Source: Muribaculum sp.
GTDB lineage: Bacteria; Bacillota; Clostridia; Lachnospirales; Lachnospiraceae
Direction: 5' to 3'
DNA length: 36,005 nt
Assembly (NCBI GenBank): GCA_023663735.1
Contig: JAMPGV010000026.1
Location: 1-36,005 of the forward strand
The notes beneath the pieces are model-generated. The model did no database searches, was not told the DNA's origin, and saw only the letters and a list, made by a program, of their open reading frames with translations. This document shows, piece by piece, positions 15,486-23,419 of the stretch (within the stretch, counting starts at the first letter, position 1; the number at the start of each line of letters is the position of its first letter). A program made the translations under genes and the position numbers.

Positions 15486-16046
15486 ATGAAAGATACGGAA
15501 ATTTTGGATTTATACTGGGAGCGCAACGAACATGCAATCGCCGAAACCCAAAAAAGTTATGGCAATTACTGTTACAGTATCGCCTACCATATTCTGCGCG
15601 CCAGAGAGGACTCGGAGGAGTGTGTCAACGACACATGGCTGAGGGCGTGGAACGCCATACCTCCCAGCCGTCCGCAGAGGCTGGCGCTTTTTCTTGGCAC
15701 CATTACCCGCAACTTGTCCTTCGACAGATGGAAGTATAAAAACACCTTGAAACGGGGGAATGGAGAGATGGAGGTCACGTTGGACGAGCTGGCGGAATGC
15801 GTGCCGGCAGCAGGAAGCACGGAGGATGCGGTGGAGGAAGCGCAACTCCAGAGGAGTCTGAATGTTTTTCTGGGTACTTTGAAGGAACGTGAGCGGAATG
15901 TTTTCCTGCGCAGGTATTGGTATGCGGAAGAGTATCAGGAGATCGCAGACCGCTACGGACTCAAACTCAACACGGTGAAGACCACTCTTTTCCGGGTGCG
16001 CGGGAAACTGAAGGCCTATCTGGAACAGGAGGGCGTCGTCTTATGA
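15486..16046 (+). CDS. ECF-type RNA polymerase sigma factor (second)
   Basis: A 186-residue ECF sigma factor. Region 2 (about residues 5-80) includes DSEECVNDTWLRAWNAIPPSR and LGTITRNLSFDRWKYKN. Region 4 (about 125-180) has LKERERNVFLRRYWYAEEYQEIADRYGLKLNTVKTTLFR split across the helix-turn-helix. It belongs to a different ECF subgroup from the one at 11857, which lacks the PPSRP linker. AAAAGGAAATAGG precedes ATG 15486. The stop overlaps the next start as ATGA, so it is translationally coupled to its anti-sigma gene. Confidence 0.93.
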   Translation: MKDTEILDLYWERNEHAIAETQKSYGNYCYSIAYHILRAREDSEECVNDTWLRAWNAIPPSRPQRLALFLGTITRNLSFDRWKYKNTLKRGNGEMEVTLDELAECVPAAGSTEDAVEEAQLQRSLNVFLGTLKERERNVFLRRYWYAEEYQEIADRYGLKLNTVKTTLFRVRGKLKAYLEQEGVVL

Positions 16047-17170
16047 AAATGACAGATCAGAAAAATGCGGATCAGAAAAACGCAAATCAAGCGGGGCGGA
16101 CGCAGGAGGCACAGGATAGAGAAGAGGTAAGGCGCAGGGAAGGGGCAATGCGGCTTTTCAGCGCACTCTCGGGTGTGGACGAGGCGTATCTTGCCGCCTG
16201 TGAGTCCGCCGGCAAAGTCTCGGCCTTTCCCGGGTTCGGCAGTTTGGCGCGCAGATACGGCGGCGCGTTTGCAGCGGCTCTGTGTCTCGCCGTGCTGGGC
16301 GTCGGCTATCTCACGCTGCGGACGCCTTTTGGGATAAAATATGCCAATGACATGACTTCTGAGAGTGCCGCCAGAAGCGGAGGGACGACTTATGAAGGTG
16401 TCGCCGGACAGCCTGAGGCGGCGGAGGACGCCGATGAAGCTTTGCTTGCGGCACAGTCCGCCAACGAGCCGAAAGCGGTGGAATCTCAATCCATGGCAGA
16501 GGCCGGGGGGAGCGGCGCCGCAGAAAGCCTGCAATCCTCGAAAGCACAGTCGGACAACGGACAATCGTCAAACGCACAGACGGACGGTCTGTCGCCGGAC
16601 AATAAGCTTGACAGGGAAGATACGACAGATCAACATGCAGAAATGAGGGAATTGACCTTGGAACAGGCCAAAGCGCTGGCGGTGGTCGGCGGCTATCTGC
16701 CTAAGGACTGGCCCGCACAGGGGGAGATCACGCATCTTGAGGGAGATGACACGGAGGGGGCTGAGCGGATATCCGTGACTTGGACCTATGCCAATCAATG
16801 GGATACCTTCCTGCTGTCGGTGGAAAATCTGGGGACGGAGCTTCCGTCCTATGTAAAAGAAGCGCTTGCGGACAAAGAAAAGCCCGAGACATATGATGAA
16901 AGCTTATATGACATTCCGTATGCGGAGACGGTTCCGAGAGCATATTGGACCGTGTTTCAAGATCCGGTTTTTGAGGAGGATGCCTTTGACAAGGATTGTG
17001 TGCGGGCCAGACTGCTCCCGCATTCCGGGGATGGCGGCGATACGGCGACGCCCGGAGGGCTTTTCAGCATCCTGTACCGGGCGGGAGATCAGTATGTGCT
17101 GCTGCGGTTCAACGGAAGGGGGAGCGTGGATGAGATCTGGGAGCTGTTAAATTCCATGGGCGGCAGATAG
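16043..17170 (+). CDS. Probable membrane anti-sigma factor of the second ECF pair
   Basis: A 375-residue protein with a short hydrophilic N-terminus (an imperfect DQKNADQKNANQ repeat and a helix LFSALSGVDEAYLAAC near residues 38-53). One membrane span follows at about residues 73-91, then a Ser/Ala/Gln/Glu-rich linker to about residue 215 and a folded outer domain. The ALSGVDE helix before the membrane span is common in anti-sigma partners of Clostridia ECF factors. There is no zinc-finger pattern, unlike the first anti-sigma. The assignment rests mainly on topology and on the ATGA overlap with the sigma gene. The outer domain is not recognised. Confidence 0.75.
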   Translation: MKMTDQKNADQKNANQAGRTQEAQDREEVRRREGAMRLFSALSGVDEAYLAACESAGKVSAFPGFGSLARRYGGAFAAALCLAVLGVGYLTLRTPFGIKYANDMTSESAARSGGTTYEGVAGQPEAAEDADEALLAAQSANEPKAVESQSMAEAGGSGAAESLQSSKAQSDNGQSSNAQTDGLSPDNKLDREDTTDQHAEMRELTLEQAKALAVVGGYLPKDWPAQGEITHLEGDDTEGAERISVTWTYANQWDTFLLSVENLGTELPSYVKEALADKEKPETYDESLYDIPYAETVPRAYWTVFQDPVFEEDAFDKDCVRARLLPHSGDGGDTATPGGLFSILYRAGDQYVLLRFNGRGSVDEIWELLNSMGGR

Positions 17171-17229
17171 GCCGGATCATGATCGGATGCCATACGGAAT
17201 CCACAGGGCGGAGAATACTCGATTTTTGC

Positions 17230-18135
17230 TCAGCGTTCCCAGCGGCCGGAAGCGCCGCAGGGCAGGATCAGGCCGGTTCCGGAGACGGGGAGTCCGATCT
17301 CTTTGGCCTCCACATGGCCGCCGAAACGTTTGGCGATGGCGGTGTGCAGCATATAGGAGAGTACTGCGGGCTGCAGCCCCGTGGTGTAGGAGTTGATCAG
17401 GAAAAAGAACGCCTGTTTGGAGAGCAGCCGGCTTGTCAATTCGATCAGGGGCCAGATATTCTCCTCAATTTTCCAGATTTCCCCCTTTGGTCCTCTGCCG
17501 TAGGAGGGCGGATCCATGATGATGCCGTCGTAGAGGTTGCCGCGGCGGATTTCCCGCTCCACAAATTTGACACAGTCGTCCACCAGATAGCGGATGGGTG
17601 CGCCGCTCAAACCGGACGCCGCAGCGTTTTCTTTGGCCCATCCCACCATGCCCTTGGAGGCGTCCACATGGGTGACGGCGGCTCCCGCGGCGGCCGCGGA
17701 GAGCGTTGCGCCGCCGGTATAGGCGAAGAGATTCAGCACTCTCACCGGGCGGCCGGGAGTTTCCGACAGGACGTTTCGGATTTTCCTGCCGAACCATTCC
17801 CAGTTGACTGCCTGTTCAGGGAAAAGTCCCGTGTGTTTGAAGCTGAAAGGCTTTAGGCGGAATGTCAGGCCGCCGTCTGCCGCAGGAAAAATTGCCTCGC
17901 CGGCATACCGGATGCTCCACTCGTCCGGCAGGTCGAAAAACTCCCACTGTCCGCCGCCCTTGGCGTTTCGGTGATAGTGGCCGTTTTTCCGTTTCCATCC
18001 CGGGTGGGAATGGGGCGTCGTCCAGATGACCTGAGGATCCGGCCGCACCAGAATATAATCTCCCCAGCGCTCCAGCCTCTCGCCGGAGGAGGTGTCCAAT
18101 ACTTCATAATCTGTCCAATTGGAGGCAATCCACAT
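17230..18135 (-). CDS. Class I SAM-dependent methyltransferase, RlmI/RlmK-like
   Basis: A 301-residue protein. An N-terminal region (WTDYEVLDTSSGERLERWGDYILVRPDPQVIW) is followed by a Rossmann methyltransferase domain. That domain has motif I LNLFAYTGGATLSAAAAGA, an acidic VDASKG motif II and IIMDPPSYGRG as motif IV. This pattern resembles RlmI/RlmK-type rRNA methyltransferases; the RNA target is inferred only from family resemblance. The start at 18135 (MWIASNW) is preceded by AGAAAGGA at 11 nt; an in-frame ATG at 18189 would add 18 residues and has no ribosome-binding site. It converges with the anti-sigma gene, 59 nt away. Confidence 0.87.
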   Translation of the reverse strand: MWIASNWTDYEVLDTSSGERLERWGDYILVRPDPQVIWTTPHSHPGWKRKNGHYHRNAKGGGQWEFFDLPDEWSIRYAGEAIFPAADGGLTFRLKPFSFKHTGLFPEQAVNWEWFGRKIRNVLSETPGRPVRVLNLFAYTGGATLSAAAAGAAVTHVDASKGMVGWAKENAAASGLSGAPIRYLVDDCVKFVEREIRRGNLYDGIIMDPPSYGRGPKGEIWKIEENIWPLIELTSRLLSKQAFFFLINSYTTGLQPAVLSYMLHTAIAKRFGGHVEAKEIGLPVSGTGLILPCGASGRWER

Positions 18136-18207
18136 CGTATCTGCAATCCTTTCTAAAATATAGATTCCAAATAGGCATTCCATGCTCAAAATCTTCTTAT
18201 GGCACTA

Positions 18208-18236
18208 ACTATACAGGATTCCAAGCCGGTTTGCAA
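18208..18236 (-). promoter_or_regulatory. Sigma-A promoter of the methyltransferase gene
   Basis: On the minus strand TTGCAA (18236-18231), a 17-nt spacer and TATAGT (18213-18208) give a strong promoter and a leader of about 65 nt to the start at 18135. Confidence 0.7.
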
Positions 18237-18279
18237 GGGGATTGGAAAACGGCTTTGTAACGCGCGCTGCGATTTTCTA

Positions 18280-18308
18280 TTGACTTGTGCCCCGATAAAA
18301 GGTAAACT
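18280..18308 (+). promoter_or_regulatory. Candidate promoter of putP
   Basis: TTGACT (18280-18285) and TAAACT (18303-18308) are 17 nt apart. The -10 is only a 4/6 match. It is arranged divergently from the methyltransferase promoter. Confidence 0.5.
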
Positions 18309-18375
18309 TTGTATAAAAATGTGCAGAAGGCCGCCTTCATTCCGGCGGCGGACGTGCGAATGAGGAGGAGCAAGT

Positions 18376-19923
18376 ATGACACAGGTTGTTTGGATGCTGG
18401 TGGCGTTTGCCGCCTATCTGCTGTTGATGGTGGGTGTGGGCGCATATTATTCCGGCAAAAACGCAAGCGCGGAAGATTATTTTCTGGGCGGCAGAAAACT
18501 GGGAGGATTCGTGGCGGCTTTGTCCGCGCAGGCCTCCGATATGAGCGGATGGCTTTTGATGGGGCTGCCCGGTTCCATTTATCTGGCGGGAGTCGGCGGA
18601 GACGGCTGGGTGGCGCTGGGACTCTTTGTGGGGACGGTTTTAAACTGGCTCCTGATTTCCAAAAGGCTGCGCCGCTATACGATCAGGGCGAACAATTCCC
18701 TGACCCTGCCTTCCTATTTTGAGAATCGGTTTCATGACAAAAAGAGGATTCTGATGGTGGTGTCCTCGGTGACGATCGTAATCTTTTTTCTGGTGTATTG
18801 CGCTTCCGCTCTGGCGGCGGGCGGACAGCTCTTTGAGTCGCTTTTCGGATGGGATTACAGGCTGGCTTTGACCATCGGAGCCATCGTTATTCTGGTTTAT
18901 ACGTTTCTGGGCGGATTTTCCGCGGTATGCGTGACGGATTTTATCCAAGGGATGCTGATGCTGGTGGCGCTTCTGGCGATTCCGATCATCGCCCTGATCG
19001 TGATGCGCGGGGACGGCTTGTCGGTGAGCGCGGGACTTGCGGCCAACACGCTGCCGGGGACTGCGGATGATTTTGTGAATATCATGAAGTACAAGAACGG
19101 AAATAACACGTTCATCAATATCATCTCCGGTCTGGGCTGGGGGCTGGGGTATTTCGGGATGCCTCATATTCTGGTGCGCTTCATGGCGGTTAAGGATGAG
19201 AAGGAGCTGAAAAAGTCCAAGGTGACAGCCATTATCTGGGTGGCTTTGTCCCTGTTTTTCGCATGTCTGATCGGTGTGATCGGGCGCGCGTTCCTTGCGC
19301 CGGATGCATTGGTGGAGTCCGGGAGCGAGAAAGTCTTCATCCATATGATCGTGGAACTGTTGTCGAACCGTTTGAAAGCGCCGTTTATCGCAGGGCTTTT
19401 CCTGTGCGGTATTCTGGCGGCGATCATGTCCACCGCGGATTCTCAGCTTCTGGTGAGCGCTTCAAGTGTGGCGGAGGATATCTATAAGGGGCTGGTGAAC
19501 AAAAAAGCCGACAATAAGAAGGTGCTTTTGATCAGCCGGATCACGGTGCTTGTGATCGCCGTGCTGGCCTATGTGATCGCGCTGAATCCCCAGAATACCA
19601 TCATGGGGCTGGTGTCCAATGCATGGGCAGGTCTGGGTGCGGCGTTTGGGCCTTTGGTTCTCATGTCCCTGTTCTGGAAGAGATGCAATTTTCAGGGCGC
19701 TGTGGCGGGTATCGTGTCGGGGGCTTTGACGGTGATCGTGTGGGATTATATTCCGCTGGTCGGCGGTGCAACCGTGGGTGCGGTGACAGGGCTGTACTCT
19801 CTGGTGGTGGGATTTGCGGTGAGTCTTTTGATGATCGTGGCGGTGAGCCTTTGCACCAAAGCACCCTCTGCGGAGATGCTGCAGGAGTTTGAGGACGTCA
19901 ATAACAATCAGCTTGCGTCGTGA
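18376..19923 (+). CDS. putP: Sodium/proline symporter
   Basis: A 515-residue member of the sodium:solute symporter (SSS) family with about 13 membrane spans. It contains the PutP pattern AQASDMSGWLLMGLPG near residue 55, following FLGGRKLGGFVA, and the conserved TADSQLLVSASSVAEDIYK segment near residue 355, which in the family contributes to the sodium site. It imports proline with Na+. Length and motifs fit PutP closely, though another SSS substrate cannot be excluded. GAGGAGGAGC precedes ATG 18376. The EamA gene follows after 31 nt and may be cotranscribed. Confidence 0.93.
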   Translation: MTQVVWMLVAFAAYLLLMVGVGAYYSGKNASAEDYFLGGRKLGGFVAALSAQASDMSGWLLMGLPGSIYLAGVGGDGWVALGLFVGTVLNWLLISKRLRRYTIRANNSLTLPSYFENRFHDKKRILMVVSSVTIVIFFLVYCASALAAGGQLFESLFGWDYRLALTIGAIVILVYTFLGGFSAVCVTDFIQGMLMLVALLAIPIIALIVMRGDGLSVSAGLAANTLPGTADDFVNIMKYKNGNNTFINIISGLGWGLGYFGMPHILVRFMAVKDEKELKKSKVTAIIWVALSLFFACLIGVIGRAFLAPDALVESGSEKVFIHMIVELLSNRLKAPFIAGLFLCGILAAIMSTADSQLLVSASSVAEDIYKGLVNKKADNKKVLLISRITVLVIAVLAYVIALNPQNTIMGLVSNAWAGLGAAFGPLVLMSLFWKRCNFQGAVAGIVSGALTVIVWDYIPLVGGATVGAVTGLYSLVVGFAVSLLMIVAVSLCTKAPSAEMLQEFEDVNNNQLAS

Positions 19924-19954
19924 AGAATACAGGTGATAGGGGAATTTTCATCGG

Positions 19955-20851
19955 ATGAATATACGGAATAGGAACATGCGCAAGGCGGCCCCGTTTCTGG
20001 TGGCCGCCGCTTCCGTTTTGTGGGGGCTTTTGTTTTTGTTTGTGAGAGAGTTGAGCGGGGCGGGATTCTCCGCGATGGACATTGTGTGCGTGAGGGCCTA
20101 TGGGAGCGTGCTGTTCCTTTTCCCGGGGCTGTTTGCGGCGAACCGGAAACTTCTGCGGGTGCATTTTCGGGATTTGTGGTGTTTTGTGGGAACGGGCGTT
20201 TTTAGCATCGTGTTTTTCAGTTACTGTTTTTTTAGCAATGTGGAGATTTCCACCGCCGCCTTTGCCTCAATTTTAATGTATACTTCCCCGGTGTGGGTCG
20301 CGCTTTTGTCCGCCATTTTTTTCAAAGAAAAGATCAATGGCAGGAAGGCGGCTGCGCTTGCCATGGCGCTGCTTGGGTGCGTCTTGGTCAGCGGCGTTTC
20401 GGGGGGGATGGATGCGGTAAGCCTCCGCGGTATTCTGCTGGGGATCGGCTCCGGCGTCGGCTACGGACTCTACAGTATCTTTGGAAGATTTGCCCTAAAC
20501 CGCGGCGCGCATCCCATGACAGTGGTGGCTTATACGTTTCTGTTTGCCTGTGCGGGGGTGCTGCCCTTTGTGCGGATTTCTTCTATTGTAAGTCGCTTTG
20601 TCGAAAATCCCCCGCTGCTGCTTCCGGCGCTTGCCATGGCGTTTTTCACCACGGCGCTGTCGTTTTCTCTCTACACGCTCGGGCTGCGTTATCTGGAACC
20701 CGGCCGGGCGGCGGTGCTGGCGACGCTGGAACCGATCGTCACAGCGCTGGCGGGGAGTGTTCTATACAAAGAGACGATCAGCGCGGCAATGGGGGCGGGA
20801 ATCGTGCTGGTGCTGGCGGCTTCCGTGCTGATTGTGAGGGCGGGAGAATGA
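19955..20851 (+). CDS. EamA/DMT-family transporter
   Basis: A 298-residue protein with ten predicted spans in two EamA repeats (about residues 10-140 and 155-290). The C-terminal repeat holds the family pattern LGLRYLEPGRAAVLATLEPIVTAL. Such proteins export metabolites or amino-acid-like compounds; the substrate is unknown. AGGGGAA lies 11 nt before ATG 19955. No terminator is evident before the S10 promoter; only a weak A-rich ATTGTAT/ATACAAT pairing follows the stop codon. Confidence 0.88.
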   Translation: MNIRNRNMRKAAPFLVAAASVLWGLLFLFVRELSGAGFSAMDIVCVRAYGSVLFLFPGLFAANRKLLRVHFRDLWCFVGTGVFSIVFFSYCFFSNVEISTAAFASILMYTSPVWVALLSAIFFKEKINGRKAAALAMALLGCVLVSGVSGGMDAVSLRGILLGIGSGVGYGLYSIFGRFALNRGAHPMTVVAYTFLFACAGVLPFVRISSIVSRFVENPPLLLPALAMAFFTTALSFSLYTLGLRYLEPGRAAVLATLEPIVTALAGSVLYKETISAAMGAGIVLVLAASVLIVRAGE

Positions 20852-20859
20852 TTGTATGC

Positions 20860-20928
20860 AAAAAAATACAAAAAAAATACAATTCCGGTAAAAAAATGCT
20901 TGCAAAGCAGCCTAACTCCATGTATACT
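20860..20928 (+). promoter_or_regulatory. Strong promoter of the S10 operon with A-tract upstream element
   Basis: TTGCAA (20900-20905), a 17-nt spacer and TATACT (20923-20928) form the core. Upstream are three A tracts of 7, 8 and 7 A (20860-20866, 20870-20877, 20890-20896), an UP-element-like arrangement expected for a growth-regulated ribosomal promoter. The start site would be near 20935. Confidence 0.8.
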
Positions 20929-20965
20929 AGATTTTGCTGTGGCATGATAGCTTTGAAGCGTGAGG

Positions 20966-20997
20966 TTGCTGATAATCAGCAATGGTTATCAGGTTTT
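20966..20997 (+). promoter_or_regulatory. Mutually exclusive hairpins early in the S10 leader
   Basis: TTGCTG/CAGCAA (20966-20971 with 20977-20982, loop ATAAT) competes with CTGATAA/TTATCAG (20969-20975 with 20986-20992, 10-nt loop). The second form is followed at once by GGTTTT, giving it a weak terminator-like look. Such alternative pairing is typical of attenuators; this function is inference. Confidence 0.4.
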
Positions 20998-21010
20998 CCG
21001 TGGAGCGAAT

Positions 21011-21232
21011 GTCAAGTTAGGAAACTGACGACAAGTCACTGTACCAGGAGAAGGAATTCTCCGATGGTCTGTCCGGACAGAGCGGGTGAAAGCCCGGCAC
21101 CGGCGGAAACGATGTGTAGGTTGAGGACCCGAGATACGTTGCTAAGGGTTCGGGACACACACGGGAGAGTGTACAGTCACCGCTTGTCGTACTGAAAGCA
21201 GTCGGCCGTCTGAAAGCAGAGCGCTGGGACGG
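21011..21232 (+). ncRNA. Highly structured 5' leader RNA of the S10 operon, family not identified
   Basis: An outer helix closes a multibranched domain: ACGACAAG (21028-21035) with CTTGTCGT (21183-21190), continued by ACTGTAC (21038-21044) with GTACAGT (21171-21177). Inside are GGAGAA/TTCTCC (21047-21062), the palindrome TCTGTCCGGACAGA (21068-21081), CGGG/CCCG with loop TGAAAG (21083-21096), CCCGA/TCGGG (21128-21154) and ACAC/GTGT (21159-21172, competing with the outer helix). Before it is GTCA-GTT/AAC-TGAC (21011-21029). After it come two hairpins with the same CTG-AAAG-CAG motif (21191-21202 and 21206-21232, the latter closed by CCGTC/GACGG). There is no credible ORF. It ends about 30 nt before the rpsJ ribosome-binding site. 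I considered a ribosomal-protein autoregulatory leader and a group II intron domain I remnant. No domain V or maturase is present. Confidence 0.7.
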
Positions 21233-21277
21233 AAGAAGGCTTTGAATCAAAAGTGCGAAAAGGAGGCGACTTTTTTT

Positions 21278-21595
21278 ATGGCAAGTCAAGTAATGAGAAT
21301 TACACTGAAAGCTTATGAGCATCAGCTTGTGGATGCATCTGCCAAGAAAATCATCGAAACGGTAAAGAAGAACGGTTCTCAGGTGAGCGGACCGGTTCCC
21401 CTTCCCACCAAGAAGGAGGTCATCACGATTCTGAGAGCGGTACACAAGTACAAGGACTCCAGAGAGCAGTTCGAGCAGAGGACCCACAAGAGACTGATCG
21501 ACATCATCGCGCCCACCCAGAAGACGGTGGATGCGCTGCAGAGACTCGAGATGCCCGCAGGTGTATACATTGACATTAAGATGAAGAATAAGTAA
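21278..21595 (+). CDS. rpsJ: 30S ribosomal protein S10 (NusE)
   Basis: The 105-residue protein begins [25 protein letters not shown] and contains [35 protein letters not shown] split across its length, diagnostic for S10. S10 belongs to the 30S head and also acts as NusE in antitermination. AGGAGG (21261-21266) precedes the ATG by 11 nt, including a T-rich stretch. It is the first gene after the structured leader. Confidence 0.98.
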   Translation: MASQVMRITLKAYEHQLVDASAKKIIETVKKNGSQVSGPVPLPTKKEVITILRAVHKYKDSREQFEQRTHKRLIDIIAPTQKTVDALQRLEMPAGVYIDIKMKNK

Positions 21596-21625
21596 AACAA
21601 GCAAACCTCTACTTAGACGTATGAA

Positions 21626-21664
21626 CGGATTTTGGAAGCGCCGCTTCCGCAACGTAAAGATCCG
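21626..21664 (+). other. Intercistronic hairpin between rpsJ and rplC
   Basis: GGAAGC/GCTTCC (21634-21648, 3-nt loop) is enclosed by CGGAT (21626-21630) and ATCCG (21660-21664). It fills the middle of the 101-nt gap before the rplC ribosome-binding site GGAGG. Confidence 0.5.
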
Positions 21665-21696
21665 GTCCGCTATGTAGAACAAAAACGGAGGTAAAC

Positions 21697-22368
21697 ATGA
21701 AAAAAGCAATTTTGGCAACAAAAGTCGGAATGACTCAGATTTTTGGCGAGGACGGAACGCTGATCCCCGTAACCGTACTGCAGGCAGGCCCCTGTGTGGT
21801 AACGCAGATTAAGACCCCTGAGAACGACGGTTACAGCGCGGTGCAGGTCGGTTTCGTGGACAAGAAGGACCGGTATGCGGACGGCAGCAAGGAAGTGATC
21901 CACAGACATGGCGTGAACAAGGCTGAACAGGGTCATTTCAAGAAGGCGGGCGTAAGCTCTAAGCGTTATGTGCGGGAGCTGAAGTTCGAGAATGCGCAGG
22001 AGTACGCGCTGGGCGCAGAGATCAAGGCCGATATCTTTGAGACGGGCGACAAAGTGGACGCCACCGCGATTTCCAAAGGTAAAGGATTTCAGGGCGCAAT
22101 CAAGAGACTGGGACAGCACAGAGGTCCTATGAAGCACGGTTCCAAATTCCATCGTCATCAAGGTTCCAACGGTGCGTGTTCCTCGCCCAGCCGTGTGTTC
22201 AAAGGCAAAGGGATGCCCGGACATATGGGATGTGTGAAAGTAACCGTTCAGAATCTTGAGGTGGTCAGAGTGGATGCCGACAAGAATCTTCTTCTGGTAA
22301 AGGGTGCAGTACCCGGAGCGAAGAAGGCGCTGGTGACCATCAAAGAAACCACGAGAGTGGAAGCATAA
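21697..22368 (+). CDS. rplC: 50S ribosomal protein L3
   Basis: A 223-residue L3 with the N-terminus [19 protein letters not shown] and the family pattern [26 protein letters not shown], split here by position near residues 148-175. L3 is an early 50S assembly protein near the peptidyl-transferase centre. GGAGG lies 6 nt before ATG 21697. Confidence 0.98.
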   Translation: MKKAILATKVGMTQIFGEDGTLIPVTVLQAGPCVVTQIKTPENDGYSAVQVGFVDKKDRYADGSKEVIHRHGVNKAEQGHFKKAGVSSKRYVRELKFENAQEYALGAEIKADIFETGDKVDATAISKGKGFQGAIKRLGQHRGPMKHGSKFHRHQGSNGACSSPSRVFKGKGMPGHMGCVKVTVQNLEVVRVDADKNLLLVKGAVPGAKKALVTIKETTRVEA

Positions 22369-22370
22369 AA

Positions 22371-22389
22371 GCACGTCCGGCGGACGTGC
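22371..22389 (+). other. Intercistronic hairpin between rplC and rplD
   Basis: GCACGTCC (22371-22378) and GGACGTGC (22382-22389) form a perfect 8-bp GC-rich stem with a GGC loop. It starts 2 nt after the L3 stop codon and ends just before the rplD ribosome-binding site. Confidence 0.6.
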
Positions 22390-22410
22390 GGCGAAAGGAG
22401 GGCCAATCAG

Positions 22411-23031
22411 ATGGCAAACGTATCTGTTTATAATATGGAAGGCAAGGAAGTCGGCACAATCGAATTGAGCGATGCGGTATTTGGTGTTAAGGTAAACGAA
22501 CACCTGGTACACATGGCGGTTGTGCAGCATCTTGCAAATAATCGTCAGGGAACCCAGAAGGCAAAGACCCGTTCCGAGGTATCCGGCGGCGGAAGAAAAC
22601 CTTGGAGACAAAAAGGAACCGGTCATGCGAGACAGGGTTCGACCAGAGCGCCTCAGTGGACCGGCGGCGGCGTCGTGTTCGCTCCCGTTCCCAGAGACTA
22701 TTCCTTCAAGCTCAACAAGAAAGAGAAGCAGGCAGCGCTGAAGTCCGCTCTCAGCGACAAGGTGGCAGGCAGCAATCTGCTGGTGCTGGATGAGCTGAAA
22801 TTTGACGAGATCAAGACCAAGAAGTTCGTGAATGTGATGAACAACTTAAAGGTCGAGAAAGGTCTGGTGGTCATTGCGGAGAACGACGCAAACGTTGTAA
22901 TGTCGGCAAGAAACGTGGCCGACGTCAGCACCAGTCTGGTCAACGAGATCAATGTCTATGACATCATGAAAGCAAAGACGGTGGTTCTGACTAAGGACGC
23001 CGTGGCAAAGATTGAGGAGGTGTACGCATAA
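22411..23031 (+). CDS. rplD: 50S ribosomal protein L4
   Basis: A 206-residue L4 (also called uL4). The conserved extended-loop region [24 protein letters not shown] is present near residues 48-72, where L4 reaches the exit tunnel. In gamma-proteobacteria L4 represses the S10 operon by binding the leader. Whether that holds for the leader here is untested. GAAAGGAGGG precedes the ATG; the stop overlaps the rplW start by one base. Confidence 0.98.
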   Translation: MANVSVYNMEGKEVGTIELSDAVFGVKVNEHLVHMAVVQHLANNRQGTQKAKTRSEVSGGGRKPWRQKGTGHARQGSTRAPQWTGGGVVFAPVPRDYSFKLNKKEKQAALKSALSDKVAGSNLLVLDELKFDEIKTKKFVNVMNNLKVEKGLVVIAENDANVVMSARNVADVSTSLVNEINVYDIMKAKTVVLTKDAVAKIEEVYA

Positions 23032-23330
23032 TGGCAGATATTAAATACTATGACGTAATCCTCAAACCGGTGATTACCGAGAAGAGTATGGCCGGCATGG
23101 GCGAGAAGAAGTATACGTTTCTGGTTCATACACAGGCCAATAAGTCCCAGATCAAAGAGGCCGTGGAGAAAATGTTTGAGGGTACCAAGGTGAAGAAGGT
23201 AAACACCATAAACATGGACGGCAAGAATAAGAGACGCGGCACGGTGACGGGCAAGACGGCCAAGACCAAGAAAGCGATCGTGCAGCTCACTGAGGACAGC
23301 AAAGAGATCGAGATTTTTGCAGGCCTGTAA
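23031..23330 (+). CDS. rplW: 50S ribosomal protein L23
   Basis: A 99-residue L23 with [17 protein letters not shown] and the loop [22 protein letters not shown]23 lies at the tunnel exit and is the docking site for trigger factor and SRP. Its ATG overlaps the L4 stop (TAATG), indicating coupled translation. Confidence 0.98.
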   Translation: MADIKYYDVILKPVITEKSMAGMGEKKYTFLVHTQANKSQIKEAVEKMFEGTKVKKVNTINMDGKNKRRGTVTGKTAKTKKAIVQLTEDSKEIEIFAGL

Positions 23331-23368
23331 AAATCCCGGAAACCTCTGCATGTGTCAGGGTTTAGGTA

Positions 23369-23390
23369 TGCGGCGCATATGCGCTGCGCA
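23369..23390 (+). other. Intercistronic hairpin between rplW and rplB
   Basis: TGCG-GCGC, loop ATAT, then GCGC-(TG bulge)-CGCA gives an 8-bp GC-rich stem in the 89-nt gap, about 30 nt before the rplB start. Confidence 0.5.
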
Positions 23391-23419
23391 AAGAATCAAG
23401 CAGAAAAGGAGAAAGAACA

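Noticed and set aside
17175-17187. GATCATGATC palindrome between the convergent anti-sigma and methyltransferase genes
   Set aside because: It is too short for a terminator, has no U tract on either strand, and 10-bp palindromes of this kind are expected by chance.
20293-21195. 300-codon open frame running from the EamA gene into the S10 leader
   Set aside because: The first part is a shadow of EamA; the second part crosses the promoter and structured RNA and shows no protein-like composition.
21011-21232. Cobalamin riboswitch or complete group II intron as identity of the S10 leader
   Set aside because: GTCACTGTA and GGGTGAAAGCCC gave these ideas, but the B12-box and its flanking helices are missing, and there is no domain V or maturase. 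A decayed intron fragment is not fully excluded.
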